Positions 43,459-51,703 of a DNA stretch of 64,000 nt are shown in pieces; position 1 is the stretch's first letter, and each line of letters opens with the position of its first letter. Source of the DNA: Myxococcales bacterium (GTDB lineage Bacteria; Myxococcota_A; Polyangia; Polyangiales; Polyangiaceae). The position numbers and the translations under genes are program-made. Under the pieces are notes generated by a model, which made no database searches, had not been told where the DNA came from, and saw nothing but the letters and a program-made list of their open reading frames with translations. Where the stretch lies: positions 79,616 through 143,615 of the forward strand of contig CAHJWM010000007.1 in assembly GCA_903642325.1 (NCBI GenBank), in the 5' to 3' direction.

Positions 43459-45888
43459 TCAGTTGGAGAGGGGTTGGGGTGCGCTCGGCGTCTCGATCAC
43501 GACGCGCACGAGCTTGCCTCGCTTGATCAGTTCTCGCCCCTTGCCGCCGCGACCGCTGCGCTCGAACTTGCTACTGGTGATGCGTTGCTCCCCGCCGAGC
43601 GAGGTCTCGAGCACCAACGCGTCTCGATCGTTGGCGACGGCTTTGAAGCCGATTAGCCCGTCTTCTTCCGCGGCGAGCTTGAGCAGCAGCACGCCCTTGC
43701 CTGGCCCCGACAGGTAACTCACTTCGTCGAGACCGCAGAGCAGGGCGCGGCCTTCCTTGCTGACTGCGATCACCGTCTCCTTGCCCCGGACCAGCGAGAC
43801 GCCAACGACTTGTACGCCCTCGGGGAGGCGCGCGTAGCGCCGGCCGGTGCGCGTGCTCGGTTCGACGAACGGGCCAAGCCCGATACCGAATGCGTACCCG
43901 TCGCTAGTGCCGGCCACGACGTACGTCTTCGGTCGTTTTCCCTCGCGTTCGGCGACGTCACCGAGAACGCGCGCATCGAGCGAGTAACAAGCGACGATTT
44001 TTTCGGCGTCCTTGAGCTTGAACAGCTTCTGGATGGGCTCACCATAGCCGCTGGTGGCGGGCACATCTATCATTCGGCAGCTGTAGACTGTGCCGAAATT
44101 GGAAAAAAACGCGAGGCTTTCGCGGGTAGAGCCGGCGACACATGCCAGCACGGCGTCGCCTTCGCGAAGGCGAGTAGAGACCGGATCTTTGATCTCTTTC
44201 TGACGCTTGACCCAGCCGTCGGCCGTAAGCAGCACCACGTTGTCCTCGGCGACGATCAAATCCTCTTCCGTGAACTCTTGCTCGTCACTGACGGTTTCGA
44301 TCAACGTGCGGCGCTTGCCATTTTTGCCGAATTTCTCGATCACCGCCGCGAGCTCTTGGCGGACGAGCCCCCAGCGGCCCTTGGACTCCTTTTCTTGGAG
44401 CAGCTCCTTGATCTCTCTGGAGCGCTTGCGCTTGTCTTTGAGCTCTTTCTGAATCACCAGGATCTCGAGCCGAGCCAAGCGGTACAGCTTGAGCTCCAGG
44501 ATCGCATCGGTCTGCTCGGCGTCGAGCTGGAACTTCGCCATGATCTTTTGCGCAGCGTCGGACTTTCCTTCGGAAGCGCGGATCATCTTCAAGATCTGGT
44601 CGAGCGCGTCGAAGACCTTTTCGAAGCCCTCGAGTACGTGCACGCGCTTTTGCAGAGCGGCAAGCTCGTGGCCGAGGCGGCGCGTCACGACCTCGAGACG
44701 GAAATGCAGGAAGTGCCAGAGAATTTGCTGCAAATCGAGGCGCTCGGGGCGCCCCACTTCGGGGTTTTCGGTCGGAACCAGGCAGGTCAAATTCACCGCA
44801 AAGTTGGTCTGCAGCGGCGTGTGCTTGAATAGGTAGGCGAGCACTTTGTGCTCGTCCGCCTCCTTTTTCAGCTCGAGCTCGATCCGGACGTCGTCGGTCG
44901 ACACGTCGCGCACGTCCAAGAGCATGGGCATTTTGCGGGAGACGACCACGTCCGCGATGCGCTCGACGAGCACGGATTTGTTGACGGTATACGGAATGCT
45001 GGTGATGTTCAGGGTCTTAGTGGCCTTGCCCTCGGACGCCAGCTCCCAGGTGCCGCGGACTTTGATCGAGCCCTGGCCAGTCTCGTAGACCTGCTTCAGC
45101 TCTTCGGAGCTTGCCACGATGTGGCCGCCGGTTGGAAAATCAGGGCCTTTGATGGTGCGGCAAAGCTCGCGCGACGTGAGCTGCTTGCCTTCGAGCAGCG
45201 CGTCCAACTGGCGAATCGCCGCGCCCACGACCTCTTCCGGATTGTGTGGAGGGATATTGGTCGCCATGCCCACGGCGATCCCGGAAGCACCGTTGATGAG
45301 CAGGTTCGGAATGGCCGAAGGCAGGACTACCGGTTCGGCCTTGGTCCCGTCGTAATTCGGCCGAAAATGCACGGTGTCTTCGTCGATCTCGGTCAGGATC
45401 TGATCGGCGATGTTGGCCAGTCGACACTCGGTGTAGCGGTACGCGGCGGCCGGATCGCCATCGAGTGACCCAAAGTTGCCCGAGCCGTCGACCAAAGGCG
45501 CCCGCAGGCTGAAGGATTGCGCCATGCGCACGAGCGCGTCGTAAATCGCCGCGTCGCCATGGGGATGATAGTTGCCCATCACGTCGCCCACGATCTTGGC
45601 GCACTTTCTATGTTTGGCGTCACCCGTCACACCCTGCTGCCACATCGTGTACAAGATCCGGCGCTGCACGGGCTTCAGACCGTCCCGAACGTCGGGAATG
45701 GCGCGGCTCGTGATGACCGACAAGGCATAGTTCAAGTAGCGGGTCTGCGCGACCTCGTGCAGCGCCGCCGGTTCTTCGGGGAAGAGCGGCGGTTCATCGC
45801 CTGGTCCGCCGGGTCCGCCGCGCCGCTTCTTGGGCGGCTCGCCGTTGCCGGAGGGGTCTTTCGTGTTTTTGGTCTTGCCTGTCGCCAA
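43459..45888 (-). CDS. parC: DNA topoisomerase IV subunit A
   Basis: An 809-residue type IIA topoisomerase subunit. After a 35-residue Lys/Pro/Gly-rich N-terminus comes the breakage-reunion domain with catalytic Tyr152 (AAYRYTE) and a long coiled coil (EKESKGRWGLVRQEL region). The quinolone pocket residue equivalent to Ser80/Ser83 is Ala113 and Asp117 stands at the second position. The C-terminal domain differs from GyrA, with only a remnant box (GRGGKG) near the end. Pairing with the parE gene 10 nt downstream supports ParC over a second GyrA. It is the first gene of the block; its promoter should lie in 45889-46300. Confidence 0.9.
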   Translation of the reverse strand: MATGKTKNTKDPSGNGEPPKKRRGGPGGPGDEPPLFPEEPAALHEVAQTRYLNYALSVITSRAIPDVRDGLKPVQRRILYTMWQQGVTGDAKHRKCAKIVGDVMGNYHPHGDAAIYDALVRMAQSFSLRAPLVDGSGNFGSLDGDPAAAYRYTECRLANIADQILTEIDEDTVHFRPNYDGTKAEPVVLPSAIPNLLINGASGIAVGMATNIPPHNPEEVVGAAIRQLDALLEGKQLTSRELCRTIKGPDFPTGGHIVASSEELKQVYETGQGSIKVRGTWELASEGKATKTLNITSIPYTVNKSVLVERIADVVVSRKMPMLLDVRDVSTDDVRIELELKKEADEHKVLAYLFKHTPLQTNFAVNLTCLVPTENPEVGRPERLDLQQILWHFLHFRLEVVTRRLGHELAALQKRVHVLEGFEKVFDALDQILKMIRASEGKSDAAQKIMAKFQLDAEQTDAILELKLYRLARLEILVIQKELKDKRKRSREIKELLQEKESKGRWGLVRQELAAVIEKFGKNGKRRTLIETVSDEQEFTEEDLIVAEDNVVLLTADGWVKRQKEIKDPVSTRLREGDAVLACVAGSTRESLAFFSNFGTVYSCRMIDVPATSGYGEPIQKLFKLKDAEKIVACYSLDARVLGDVAEREGKRPKTYVVAGTSDGYAFGIGLGPFVEPSTRTGRRYARLPEGVQVVGVSLVRGKETVIAVSKEGRALLCGLDEVSYLSGPGKGVLLLKLAAEEDGLIGFKAVANDRDALVLETSLGGEQRITSSKFERSGRGGKGRELIKRGKLVRVVIETPSAPQPLSN

Positions 45889-46384
45889 CGTACGCCTTCC
45901 CCGGCGACCCGAAGGCAGCCGGCACCGCGCGATTCGCTAGCTTTCTTTCCTGCCAAAAGTCAATATCTTCAGGTGAAATGCAGGGCTGCACGACGAAAGC
46001 CACCCGCTTCGCCCGGTTCTCGAGTGTGGTCGCCATGCTGCCGTTCGCTTGCCGGAGCAGCCCCCGGAGCCGAGACCGGCCCCTTTGCCACAACGATGGC
46101 GTCGTCAGCACTCGTCAGGATGCGAGCGGCAGCGGCCTGGAAATTGCGGTCGAGACGACACAAAGCCGCTGCCAAAGCTGTGGTTCCGCAACACGCCAAG
46201 GGGCGCCTGCTGGCTCGCCCTGCAGCGCGGCCTCCGTTTGCGCCGAATTCTGTTGCGGATGTCCCGAAAAGCTCGGCGGGGCGCACTACAGAGCAAGGGT
46301 ATGCTCGGCGCGCGCGTGTGCAGGCGAAAAGACGGCCTGCATGCTCGCGCGCGCCGCCATTAGCCCCGACGTTTGCCGTAGCTA
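45889..46384. other. 496-nt intergenic region upstream of parC
   Basis: No convincing gene. Frames of 100-136 codons exist on both strands but overlap each other and have Cys/Arg/Ser-rich, shadow-like compositions. The region must hold the parC promoter. A weak minus-strand candidate is TTGACT (complement of 45958-45963), with a poor -10 about 18 nt on. The strong hairpin at 46307-46355 belongs to the neighbouring minus-strand gene. Confidence 0.4.
46307..46355 (-). terminator. Long imperfect hairpin after the FHA regulator gene
   Basis: Two nested stems: a 10-bp outer stem (GGCGCGCGCG at 46307-46316 with CGCGCGCGCC at 46346-46355) and a 7-bp inner stem (TGCAGGC at 46319-46325 with GCCTGCA at 46335-46341), with a 9-nt loop. 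It begins 30 nt past the stop of the minus-strand regulator at 46385. No T-tract follows. This is a strong terminator or mRNA-stability hairpin. Confidence 0.55.
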
Positions 46385-47776
46385 TTAGTCTTCGTTACGA
46401 AATTCCTCGACCGCGATGCCGTAGCGTTTCATCCAGCGATGGATTTGCATCCGCGCTTTGCCTAGCTCACGGCCGACGGCAGCGACGTTGCCCCGGTGAT
46501 TGACGAGCAGCGTGCGCAGCTCGAGCTCGCTCGGGACGTACAGTGCCGAAGGTTCGACCGCTCGCATGGGCGGCGCGTGTGACGGCCCTTTTCCGTAGTC
46601 GGTCATGGCCTCGAGCACGGCCTCCGGTAGCAGGTCCGGCGACAGAATCGGCCCTTCGGAAAGCGCCACGCTGCGCTTGATGCAGCCTTCGAGCTCGCGA
46701 ACGTTGTACGGAAAATCGTGTTGCAAGAGCCCCGTCATGTACGGGAAAGAAAGCGTGTAGCCCGGCCGCCCAGCGCGGGCCAGAAAACTCCGTGCCAGCA
46801 CGTGGATGTCCTCCTTGCGCTCGTGCAGTGGCGGCAAAAATACCTCGTATTCGTTGAGGCGCGCGTAGAGGTCCTCTCGAAAGCGGCCTTCTTGCTGCAT
46901 CCGGTTCAGGTCGCGGTGCGTCGCGCTCACCACCCTCAGGTCGACCTTCTCGGGCATCGTGGCGCCCAGTGGCAGCACCTCCCTGGCTTGCAGGACACGC
47001 AGCAGCTTGGCCTGCGCGTCGACCGGCATGTCGCCAATCTCGTCCAGAAACAGCGTCCCCCCGTCGGCTGCGCGGATCAACCCGGGCTTGTCGCGGTCAG
47101 CGCCCGAGAACGCTCCACGCTTGAAGCCGAAGAGCTCGCTCTCCAAAAGCAATGCGGGAATGGCTGCGCAGTTGACGGCAGCGAAACGTCCGTTGCGGCC
47201 ACTTAGGCGGTGCAACTCACTCGCAACGATCTCCTTACCGGTCCCGCTTGCGCCGCGTAGCACGACGCTCAGCAAAGTCGGGGCGACGCGTTCCAGCTCG
47301 GCGACGATGCGATCCATTTGAAGACCACCGACGAGGAGGCTGGGCTGCGCGGCTCGGCGTGAGGCACCGCGGATCAGCGTGCCGTCGAGACGATAACAGG
47401 CATAGTGCTCGGCGTCGCGGTCGACGAACTTGAAGATAGCGTCGCCGATGCGCAGCTCGTCGTTATCGTCGAGCGGGCTGCTTTGAACGCGTCGGCCGTT
47501 CACGATCACTCCGTTGCGGCTGCCTAGATCTCGAATGTGATAGGCGCGGTTCAGCCACGCGATTTCGGCGTGACGGCGTGATACCGCGGGTACTTCGAGC
47601 TCTATATCGACCCCTGGCTCGCGGCCGATCACGACGAGATCCTGTCGTAACGGAAAGGCGGCCGGCAACTTTGCCCAGGATTCCGCGTACAAGAGGACAA
47701 GCCCGGCCACGGGACCCGCGCCCGGACCGAGAGTGGTCTCGAACTCCTGCATGGCGCCGGTGGTGTTGTCAGCCAT
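46385..47776 (-). CDS. FHA-domain sigma-54 enhancer-binding protein
   Basis: A 463-residue activator. I start it at ATG 47776; the longer frame overlaps the promoter region of the divergent nitrilase gene. An FHA domain (about 40-120) has the phosphothreonine-binding marks GREPGVDIEL, SRRHAEI and GSRNGV. The AAA+ domain (about 150-380) has Walker A GASGTGKE (175-182), the sigma-54 contact loop GAFSGA (221-226, Ser for the usual Thr) and Walker B LFLDEIGD. The C-terminal HTH (VGRELGKARMQIHRWMKRYG) is Fis-like. There is no receiver domain: input is expected from a Ser/Thr kinase through the FHA domain. This architecture is common in myxobacteria. Its target promoters are not identifiable here. 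Confidence 0.92.
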   Translation of the reverse strand: MADNTTGAMQEFETTLGPGAGPVAGLVLLYAESWAKLPAAFPLRQDLVVIGREPGVDIELEVPAVSRRHAEIAWLNRAYHIRDLGSRNGVIVNGRRVQSSPLDDNDELRIGDAIFKFVDRDAEHYACYRLDGTLIRGASRRAAQPSLLVGGLQMDRIVAELERVAPTLLSVVLRGASGTGKEIVASELHRLSGRNGRFAAVNCAAIPALLLESELFGFKRGAFSGADRDKPGLIRAADGGTLFLDEIGDMPVDAQAKLLRVLQAREVLPLGATMPEKVDLRVVSATHRDLNRMQQEGRFREDLYARLNEYEVFLPPLHERKEDIHVLARSFLARAGRPGYTLSFPYMTGLLQHDFPYNVRELEGCIKRSVALSEGPILSPDLLPEAVLEAMTDYGKGPSHAPPMRAVEPSALYVPSELELRTLLVNHRGNVAAVGRELGKARMQIHRWMKRYGIAVEEFRNED

Positions 47777-47803
47777 CGAAAGGCATAGAGTACCGCTTCT
47801 GCA

Positions 47804-48652
47804 ATGGATCTCGAAACACTCCGCGTCGCCGCCGTGCAACTGCAAAGCCAGGATGACGTGGCCCAAAATTTGGACGCGTGCCGGAGGCAGGTGCATGCCG
47901 CCAGTGGAGCTGGCGCGCGGCTCGTCGTGTTACCCGAAAACTTCGCTTATTTCGGGGCAGAGGACGGCAAGCGCGAGAGCGCGGAACGGCTCGCCGACCC
48001 GACGAGCCCCATCCAGTCCCAGCTCTCGGACATGGCGCGCGAGAACCACCTGCACTTGGTCGCGGGCGGTTTTCCGGAGGTGTCGGCCGACCCGCTGCGA
48101 CCGTTCAACACCGCGCTCGTCTTCGGACCCACCGGCGCCCTGGTCGCGTCGTACCGGAAGATAAATCTGTTCGATGTGACGCTACAAGACGGAACGAGCT
48201 TATTGGAATCATCGGCCACGAGCGCCGGCGCGAGTGAGGCGTTGGCGGTCTTCGACATCGGGGGCTTCCGAATAGGACTGTCCATTTGCTATGATTTGCG
48301 ATTCCCGGAGCTCTACCGTGGGCTGGTCGCGCGTGGTGCCAACGTGCTCTTGGTGCCGGCTGCATTCACCGTGCACACCGGTAAGGATCATTGGCATCCT
48401 TTACTTCGCGCTCGTGCGATCGAGTCGCAAGCTTACGTGATTGCGGCTGCGCAATGGGGCAAGCATCCACGCGGCCGAGCGACGTACGGGCATTCGCTCG
48501 TGGTCGACCCGTGGGGGACCGTGGTCGCGGAGGCTTCGGATCAGGTCGGCTTCGTCGAGGCAACACTCGATGTTCGCTACCTCGAGCGAGTGCGCGCCGC
48601 GATACCATGCTTGAACGGGGTCTTGCCGCGCGCTCGGCACAGCGCGCTTTGA
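47804..48652 (+). CDS. Nitrilase-family amidohydrolase, probable deaminated glutathione amidase (Nit1-like)
   Basis: A 282-residue C-N hydrolase. The catalytic Glu-Lys-Cys triad is visible: Glu45 in VLPENF, Lys119 in YRKINLFD and Cys162 in ICYDLRFPELY. The YRKINLFD and CYDLRFPE segments, and the size, fit the Nit1/NIT2/YbeM group, whose members hydrolyse amides such as deaminated glutathione or omega-amino-acid amides. It is divergent from the FHA regulator with only 27 nt between their start codons, so the promoters overlap. It is convergent with the MerR/TPR gene. Substrate is inferred from family only. Confidence 0.88.
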   Translation: MDLETLRVAAVQLQSQDDVAQNLDACRRQVHAASGAGARLVVLPENFAYFGAEDGKRESAERLADPTSPIQSQLSDMARENHLHLVAGGFPEVSADPLRPFNTALVFGPTGALVASYRKINLFDVTLQDGTSLLESSATSAGASEALAVFDIGGFRIGLSICYDLRFPELYRGLVARGANVLLVPAAFTVHTGKDHWHPLLRARAIESQAYVIAAAQWGKHPRGRATYGHSLVVDPWGTVVAEASDQVGFVEATLDVRYLERVRAAIPCLNGVLPRARHSAL

Positions 48653-48688
48653 AGGGTGCAACAAGCAGAGCCGCCCGCCGAAAGCGAG

Positions 48689-49681
48689 CTAAAGATGACG
48701 CTTTGCGATCTCCGTCCAGGTGCCGGTGGGCTCGAGCGAGATGTAACTCTTCCAAAAGGGCCGGGCTTTGCTGGTCTCGCCGATCTGCTCGTAAGCCATG
48801 GCCAGATTGAAGTAGGCGTCCGAAAACTTCGGGTCGGCCTCGATGGCGCCATGAAACAGCGGCACGCTGAGCTCCGGCTGCCCACGTTCGAGCATGACAT
48901 AACCGAGATTGTATTGAGCCTCCGGCTGCCTGACGTCGATCTCCAGGGCCTTCCGATACAGCTCCTCGGCGGCCTCCGCGTCGTGGCGCCGAAAGCGAAT
49001 ATTGCCGAGGTTGGTATAGGCAATCGCAAGCCACGGATCGAGGGCGATGGCTTCGCGGTAGAGCAGCTCCGCGTTGTCCATAGATAGCGGATCCTCGTCC
49101 AGCTGACTTGCTCGCAGGTAGAGCTCGTAAGCGGTACGGGAACGCTCGCGGCCAGCCGAAGGACGAAGCACTCGTACGACGTCGTCACGCAGAGCCTTGA
49201 CTTCGAAGTCGAGCACCATTTGCCCGGTGAGCGGCTCGAAGGAGCCGTCCGTCGTGTGGACGACCACGTGCTGACCATCGGAGACGATCCGAAGCTCTTG
49301 GAGCGGCCGAGTTACCTTGGGCAACGAGCGTTTGAGCGCGCCCACCGCACGCGTCACGTCTCGCAGGCGTACGCGCTGTTCGAGCAGCGATTGCGCCGTG
49401 CGTAGGGCAATCAAGTCGGAAAAAGAATAGGCGCGCCGCCCGCGGCGACGCCCGGTCGGCGAAACGACGCCGGCGCGATCGAATGTGCGTAAACGAGCCT
49501 GAGAGATGCCGAGGAGACGCGATATTTCCCCGCTCGTGAACAGATCGGTCAGGGGCTCGCGGCCGGCGTTCGAATCCGAAGCGGGCGAGAGGACGTTTTG
49601 GTCGTGCTTTTGCACACGACCGCCACCAGGTCCGAAAACCACGTGGATAATCTTTTCGTCGCGTTGTCTCTTGCGACCCAT
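48689..49681 (-). CDS. MerR-type HTH / TPR fusion protein
   Basis: A 330-residue protein. After a basic N-terminus of about 45 residues comes a MerR-like winged HTH (about 47-112) with FTSGEISRLLGISQARLRTFDRAGVV and a wing containing GRRAYSFSDL. A linker with a beta-rich stretch (about 120-185) is followed by at least three TPR units (about 190-320: YREAIALDPWLAIAY, YRKALEIDVRQPEAQYNLGYV and FHGAIEADPKFSDAYFNLAMAYEQ). It could be a transcription factor controlled by protein-protein contact. It is convergent with the nitrilase gene. No effector-binding residues typical of metal MerR proteins are present. Confidence 0.85.
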   Translation of the reverse strand: MGRKRQRDEKIIHVVFGPGGGRVQKHDQNVLSPASDSNAGREPLTDLFTSGEISRLLGISQARLRTFDRAGVVSPTGRRRGRRAYSFSDLIALRTAQSLLEQRVRLRDVTRAVGALKRSLPKVTRPLQELRIVSDGQHVVVHTTDGSFEPLTGQMVLDFEVKALRDDVVRVLRPSAGRERSRTAYELYLRASQLDEDPLSMDNAELLYREAIALDPWLAIAYTNLGNIRFRRHDAEAAEELYRKALEIDVRQPEAQYNLGYVMLERGQPELSVPLFHGAIEADPKFSDAYFNLAMAYEQIGETSKARPFWKSYISLEPTGTWTEIAKRHL

Positions 49682-49940
49682 GCGCTTGTTGGTTCCCGCT
49701 TGCTCGAGGAAATACGAGCTTCTAATTCTTCTGCGCGGCGCTTCGTGTCAAGTGGGAGCCAAAGGATCGACCGTGCACCGCAGAATGATGCAGCGTACGC
49801 GCGCCAAAGGACCGCGCTCGGGACGCTCACAACGTGCGCGCCCGCCGTTGCCGTCGCCACGACATAGTGAAAATGCTTCTTGACGACCGCGCTCCTCGCA
49901 CTTCGGACACGAGCCGTCGGAGCACTGCGCGCGCGCAAGC
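49682..49940. other. Intergenic region upstream of the MerR/TPR gene
   Basis: 259 nt between the MerR/TPR start and the stop of the gene at 49941. Several short frames overlap here on both strands but have Arg/Ser/Ala-rich shadow composition. One carries a CPKC pair; I do not regard it as coding. The promoter of the MerR/TPR gene should lie here. Confidence 0.35.
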
Positions 49941-50438
49941 TCACGACGCGCGCTTCGGCAGGACGCCACCCGCTCGGCGCGGTGCGCGCGCGGGTCGTTC
50001 ACTGTTTTCGAACACGCGTGCTTCGACTTCGACATCGACGCGGATACCGCGGGGGTCGCGACGGACGAATAGCTCCGCGCGTACGCGGCCGATGGGGGCA
50101 CCCGATCTGACTTGTGCCTCGAGGCACGCGATGCGAATTGCTCTCAGGCGCGCATGCGGGTCACCGGCGATCAGGCGAGCGATGTCCGCGGCGCGCTCGT
50201 TGGGTACGGCCCCACCTTGCGATAGGAACTGGAGGAGGACGCTGGTCGACCCGTAGTAGGTCGCGCCGTCGGGCTCGCTTCGAGTCGCCCCTTCGCTCAT
50301 CACGTCCGCGGCTTCGAACAATTCCCTCAGCCGGTAGTCGGCAGATTGCCACAGCTCGAGTGTTCGCCTCGCGCCAATGGCAAGCTCCCTTGCCTTCGCG
50401 GGTCCGGGCCCTCGCAGCTTACGCGCCAAGGAACACAC
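49941..50438 (-). CDS. Conserved-looking protein of unknown function
   Basis: A 165-residue frame from GTG 50438. Composition and codon pattern look real: hydrophobic and charged residues are well mixed, with helical segments (ELAIGARRTLELWQSADY and ERAADIARLIAGD) and a final beta-rich stretch (VRAELFVRRDPRGIRVDVEVEARVFE) followed by a short basic tail. No signal peptide or membrane segment. I do not recognise the family. The upstream gap to 50732 would hold its promoter. Confidence 0.6.
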   Translation of the reverse strand: MCSLARKLRGPGPAKARELAIGARRTLELWQSADYRLRELFEAADVMSEGATRSEPDGATYYGSTSVLLQFLSQGGAVPNERAADIARLIAGDPHARLRAIRIACLEAQVRSGAPIGRVRAELFVRRDPRGIRVDVEVEARVFENSERPARAPRRAGGVLPKRAS

Positions 50439-50731
50439 GCCTCACTAGCTCGAAAAAGTGCTCGGAGGGCCGCCCGGATACCCCCCCGCTCGACTGGCAG
50501 CGGCAACACTCGCGTAGATTTCGCAACCACACGCTTGGATCGTATGTCGCCTATCGCCGGGAGGCGAAATTCGGCGTCTTTTTTGGAGAACAGAGTTGTG
50601 CATGGGCGGCAACCCGCTTTGTTCGGACCAAGGCCGCGCAAACGATGGATTTGGCCAGCTAGTTACTTGCCCAAACCCAAGAAATTCTACAAAAATGCGG
50701 CAAATAACCGTCAAACTCAGGAGTTTCCTCG

Positions 50732-51079
50732 ATGAGCAGCGACAGTCGGCACCGATACGACGGCCAGGAACGACGCCAACACCGCATGTACGTGACGCGC
50801 AATACGGAGTATCACTTCCGCGGCCGAACCTGCGTGGCGGTGCGAGACCGAACGAGCGGGCACTTCCTCGACACACACCTCGCGGTTCAGAGGACGTTGT
50901 CGGGTGGGGTGAAATATCATGACAACGGCACCGCCGTCCCGTCTTCCGCTGCGCCTGAGATCGGTGAGGCTCTCTACTTCGGCGACGGTGGGCGTGAGCT
51001 AGTAACGAGCCTGTGTTCCAGCATCGAACGCCCCGGACGAGGTCTGGTGGCATCGTATCCACCACTCACTCGAGGCTGA
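50732..51079 (+). CDS. Small uncharacterised protein
   Basis: A 115-residue protein with an AGGAG ribosome-binding site 8 nt before the ATG. The Arg/Tyr-rich N-terminal part (RMYVTRNTEYHFRGRTCVA) and the GEALYFGDGGRELVTSLCSSIERP segment near the end give a compact alpha/beta character. It resembles small conserved proteins I associate with myxobacteria, but I cannot name a family. The SD lies in a small hairpin (AAACTC at 50713-50718 with GAGTTT at 50721-50726), so initiation could be structure-sensitive. Confidence 0.65.
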   Translation: MSSDSRHRYDGQERRQHRMYVTRNTEYHFRGRTCVAVRDRTSGHFLDTHLAVQRTLSGGVKYHDNGTAVPSSAAPEIGEALYFGDGGRELVTSLCSSIERPGRGLVASYPPLTRG

Positions 51080-51308
51080 CCAGCGGTCCCACATGTTCAA
51101 CCACTTCTCGATATTTCGAGGTATTTGCGCGTAATTCGCTGCACCAACTGTCAGTCCTTCGCGCCTGTCCGCGAAGCGCGATTCGCAGCGGACGTTAGTA
51201 AGATGCCAAATCACGGCATTTAGGTGGTGAAACCGGAAAGCCATGCTTCGGCATCATTCTTGGATAGGAGACGACGTCCGGTTCCACCGGACGAAGGACC
51301 TAATCATC
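51080..51308 (+). promoter_or_regulatory. Structured leader before a small gene
   Basis: 229 nt without a gene but with several perfect inverted repeats. CTCGA/TCGAG stands near 51104. CTTCGCG (51157-51163) pairs with CGCGAAG (51170-51176). ATGC-TTCG-GCAT (51243-51254) is a UUCG-type tetraloop. An 8-bp stem CGTCCGGT (51275-51282) with ACCGGACG (51286-51293) is followed at once by an AAGGA ribosome-binding site (51294-51298) and the ATG at 51309. This is a candidate regulatory 5' UTR. Confidence 0.4.
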
Positions 51309-51494
51309 ATGGCGCAATCCTCACCACTCACTTCTTCAAGTCCGAAATCCGACCCACGCGCGGTGGAAATTTTGGCGAAGAATATTTATCGCGAGTTTCG
51401 CGCCAGCGGATTTTCAGAGCGTGACGTGCTCGCGCTAGCCGGAGAGCTTTTGGCGCTCGTGACCCGCGATGTAAAGGCCGAAACCCCGCTCTGA
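51309..51494 (+). CDS. Small uncharacterised helical protein
   Basis: A 61-residue protein. ATG 51309 is chosen because AAGGA lies 10 nt upstream and the residues before it look non-coding. The Ser/Pro-rich start is followed by a helical domain (RAVEILAKNIYREFRASGF, then SERDVLALAGELLALVTRDV). No function is recognised. The helical part resembles in style the small protein at 28653-28829. It is followed by 209 nt of non-coding sequence before the FHA gene. Confidence 0.6.
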   Translation: MAQSSPLTSSSPKSDPRAVEILAKNIYREFRASGFSERDVLALAGELLALVTRDVKAETPL

Positions 51495-51703
51495 AGCCCG
51501 CTCCGTCTGCACCGGGTCGGCCCGTCCGCGCTCACGCGGCTGCGGGCCGTGCATTTTTGTGACATCAGGCGCCGTCGCTTGCGATTGTCCACTGAAGTCG
51601 CCGTGTTGGCCGCCGTTCCGGCGTGATAGCCTCCCCACCTCGTGGCTTGGCTCGGAGCGTTACGTCTCAAGTGATTGCACCAACGTCGTCTGCAAAGGCC
51701 CCG

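Noticed and set aside
43810..44832. A 340-codon plus-strand open frame.
   Set aside because: Antisense to parC, with Leu/Glu/Asp/Arg-rich shadow composition.
45978..46388. A 136-codon Cys-rich plus-strand frame upstream of parC.
   Set aside because: No Shine-Dalgarno, overlaps equally long frames on the other strand and ends inside the FHA regulator gene; reads like chance.
49748..50101. A minus-strand frame containing a CPKC pair, possibly a zinc-ribbon protein.
   Set aside because: It overlaps the better-looking 49941-50438 gene, and the rest of the frame has no pattern of a folded domain.
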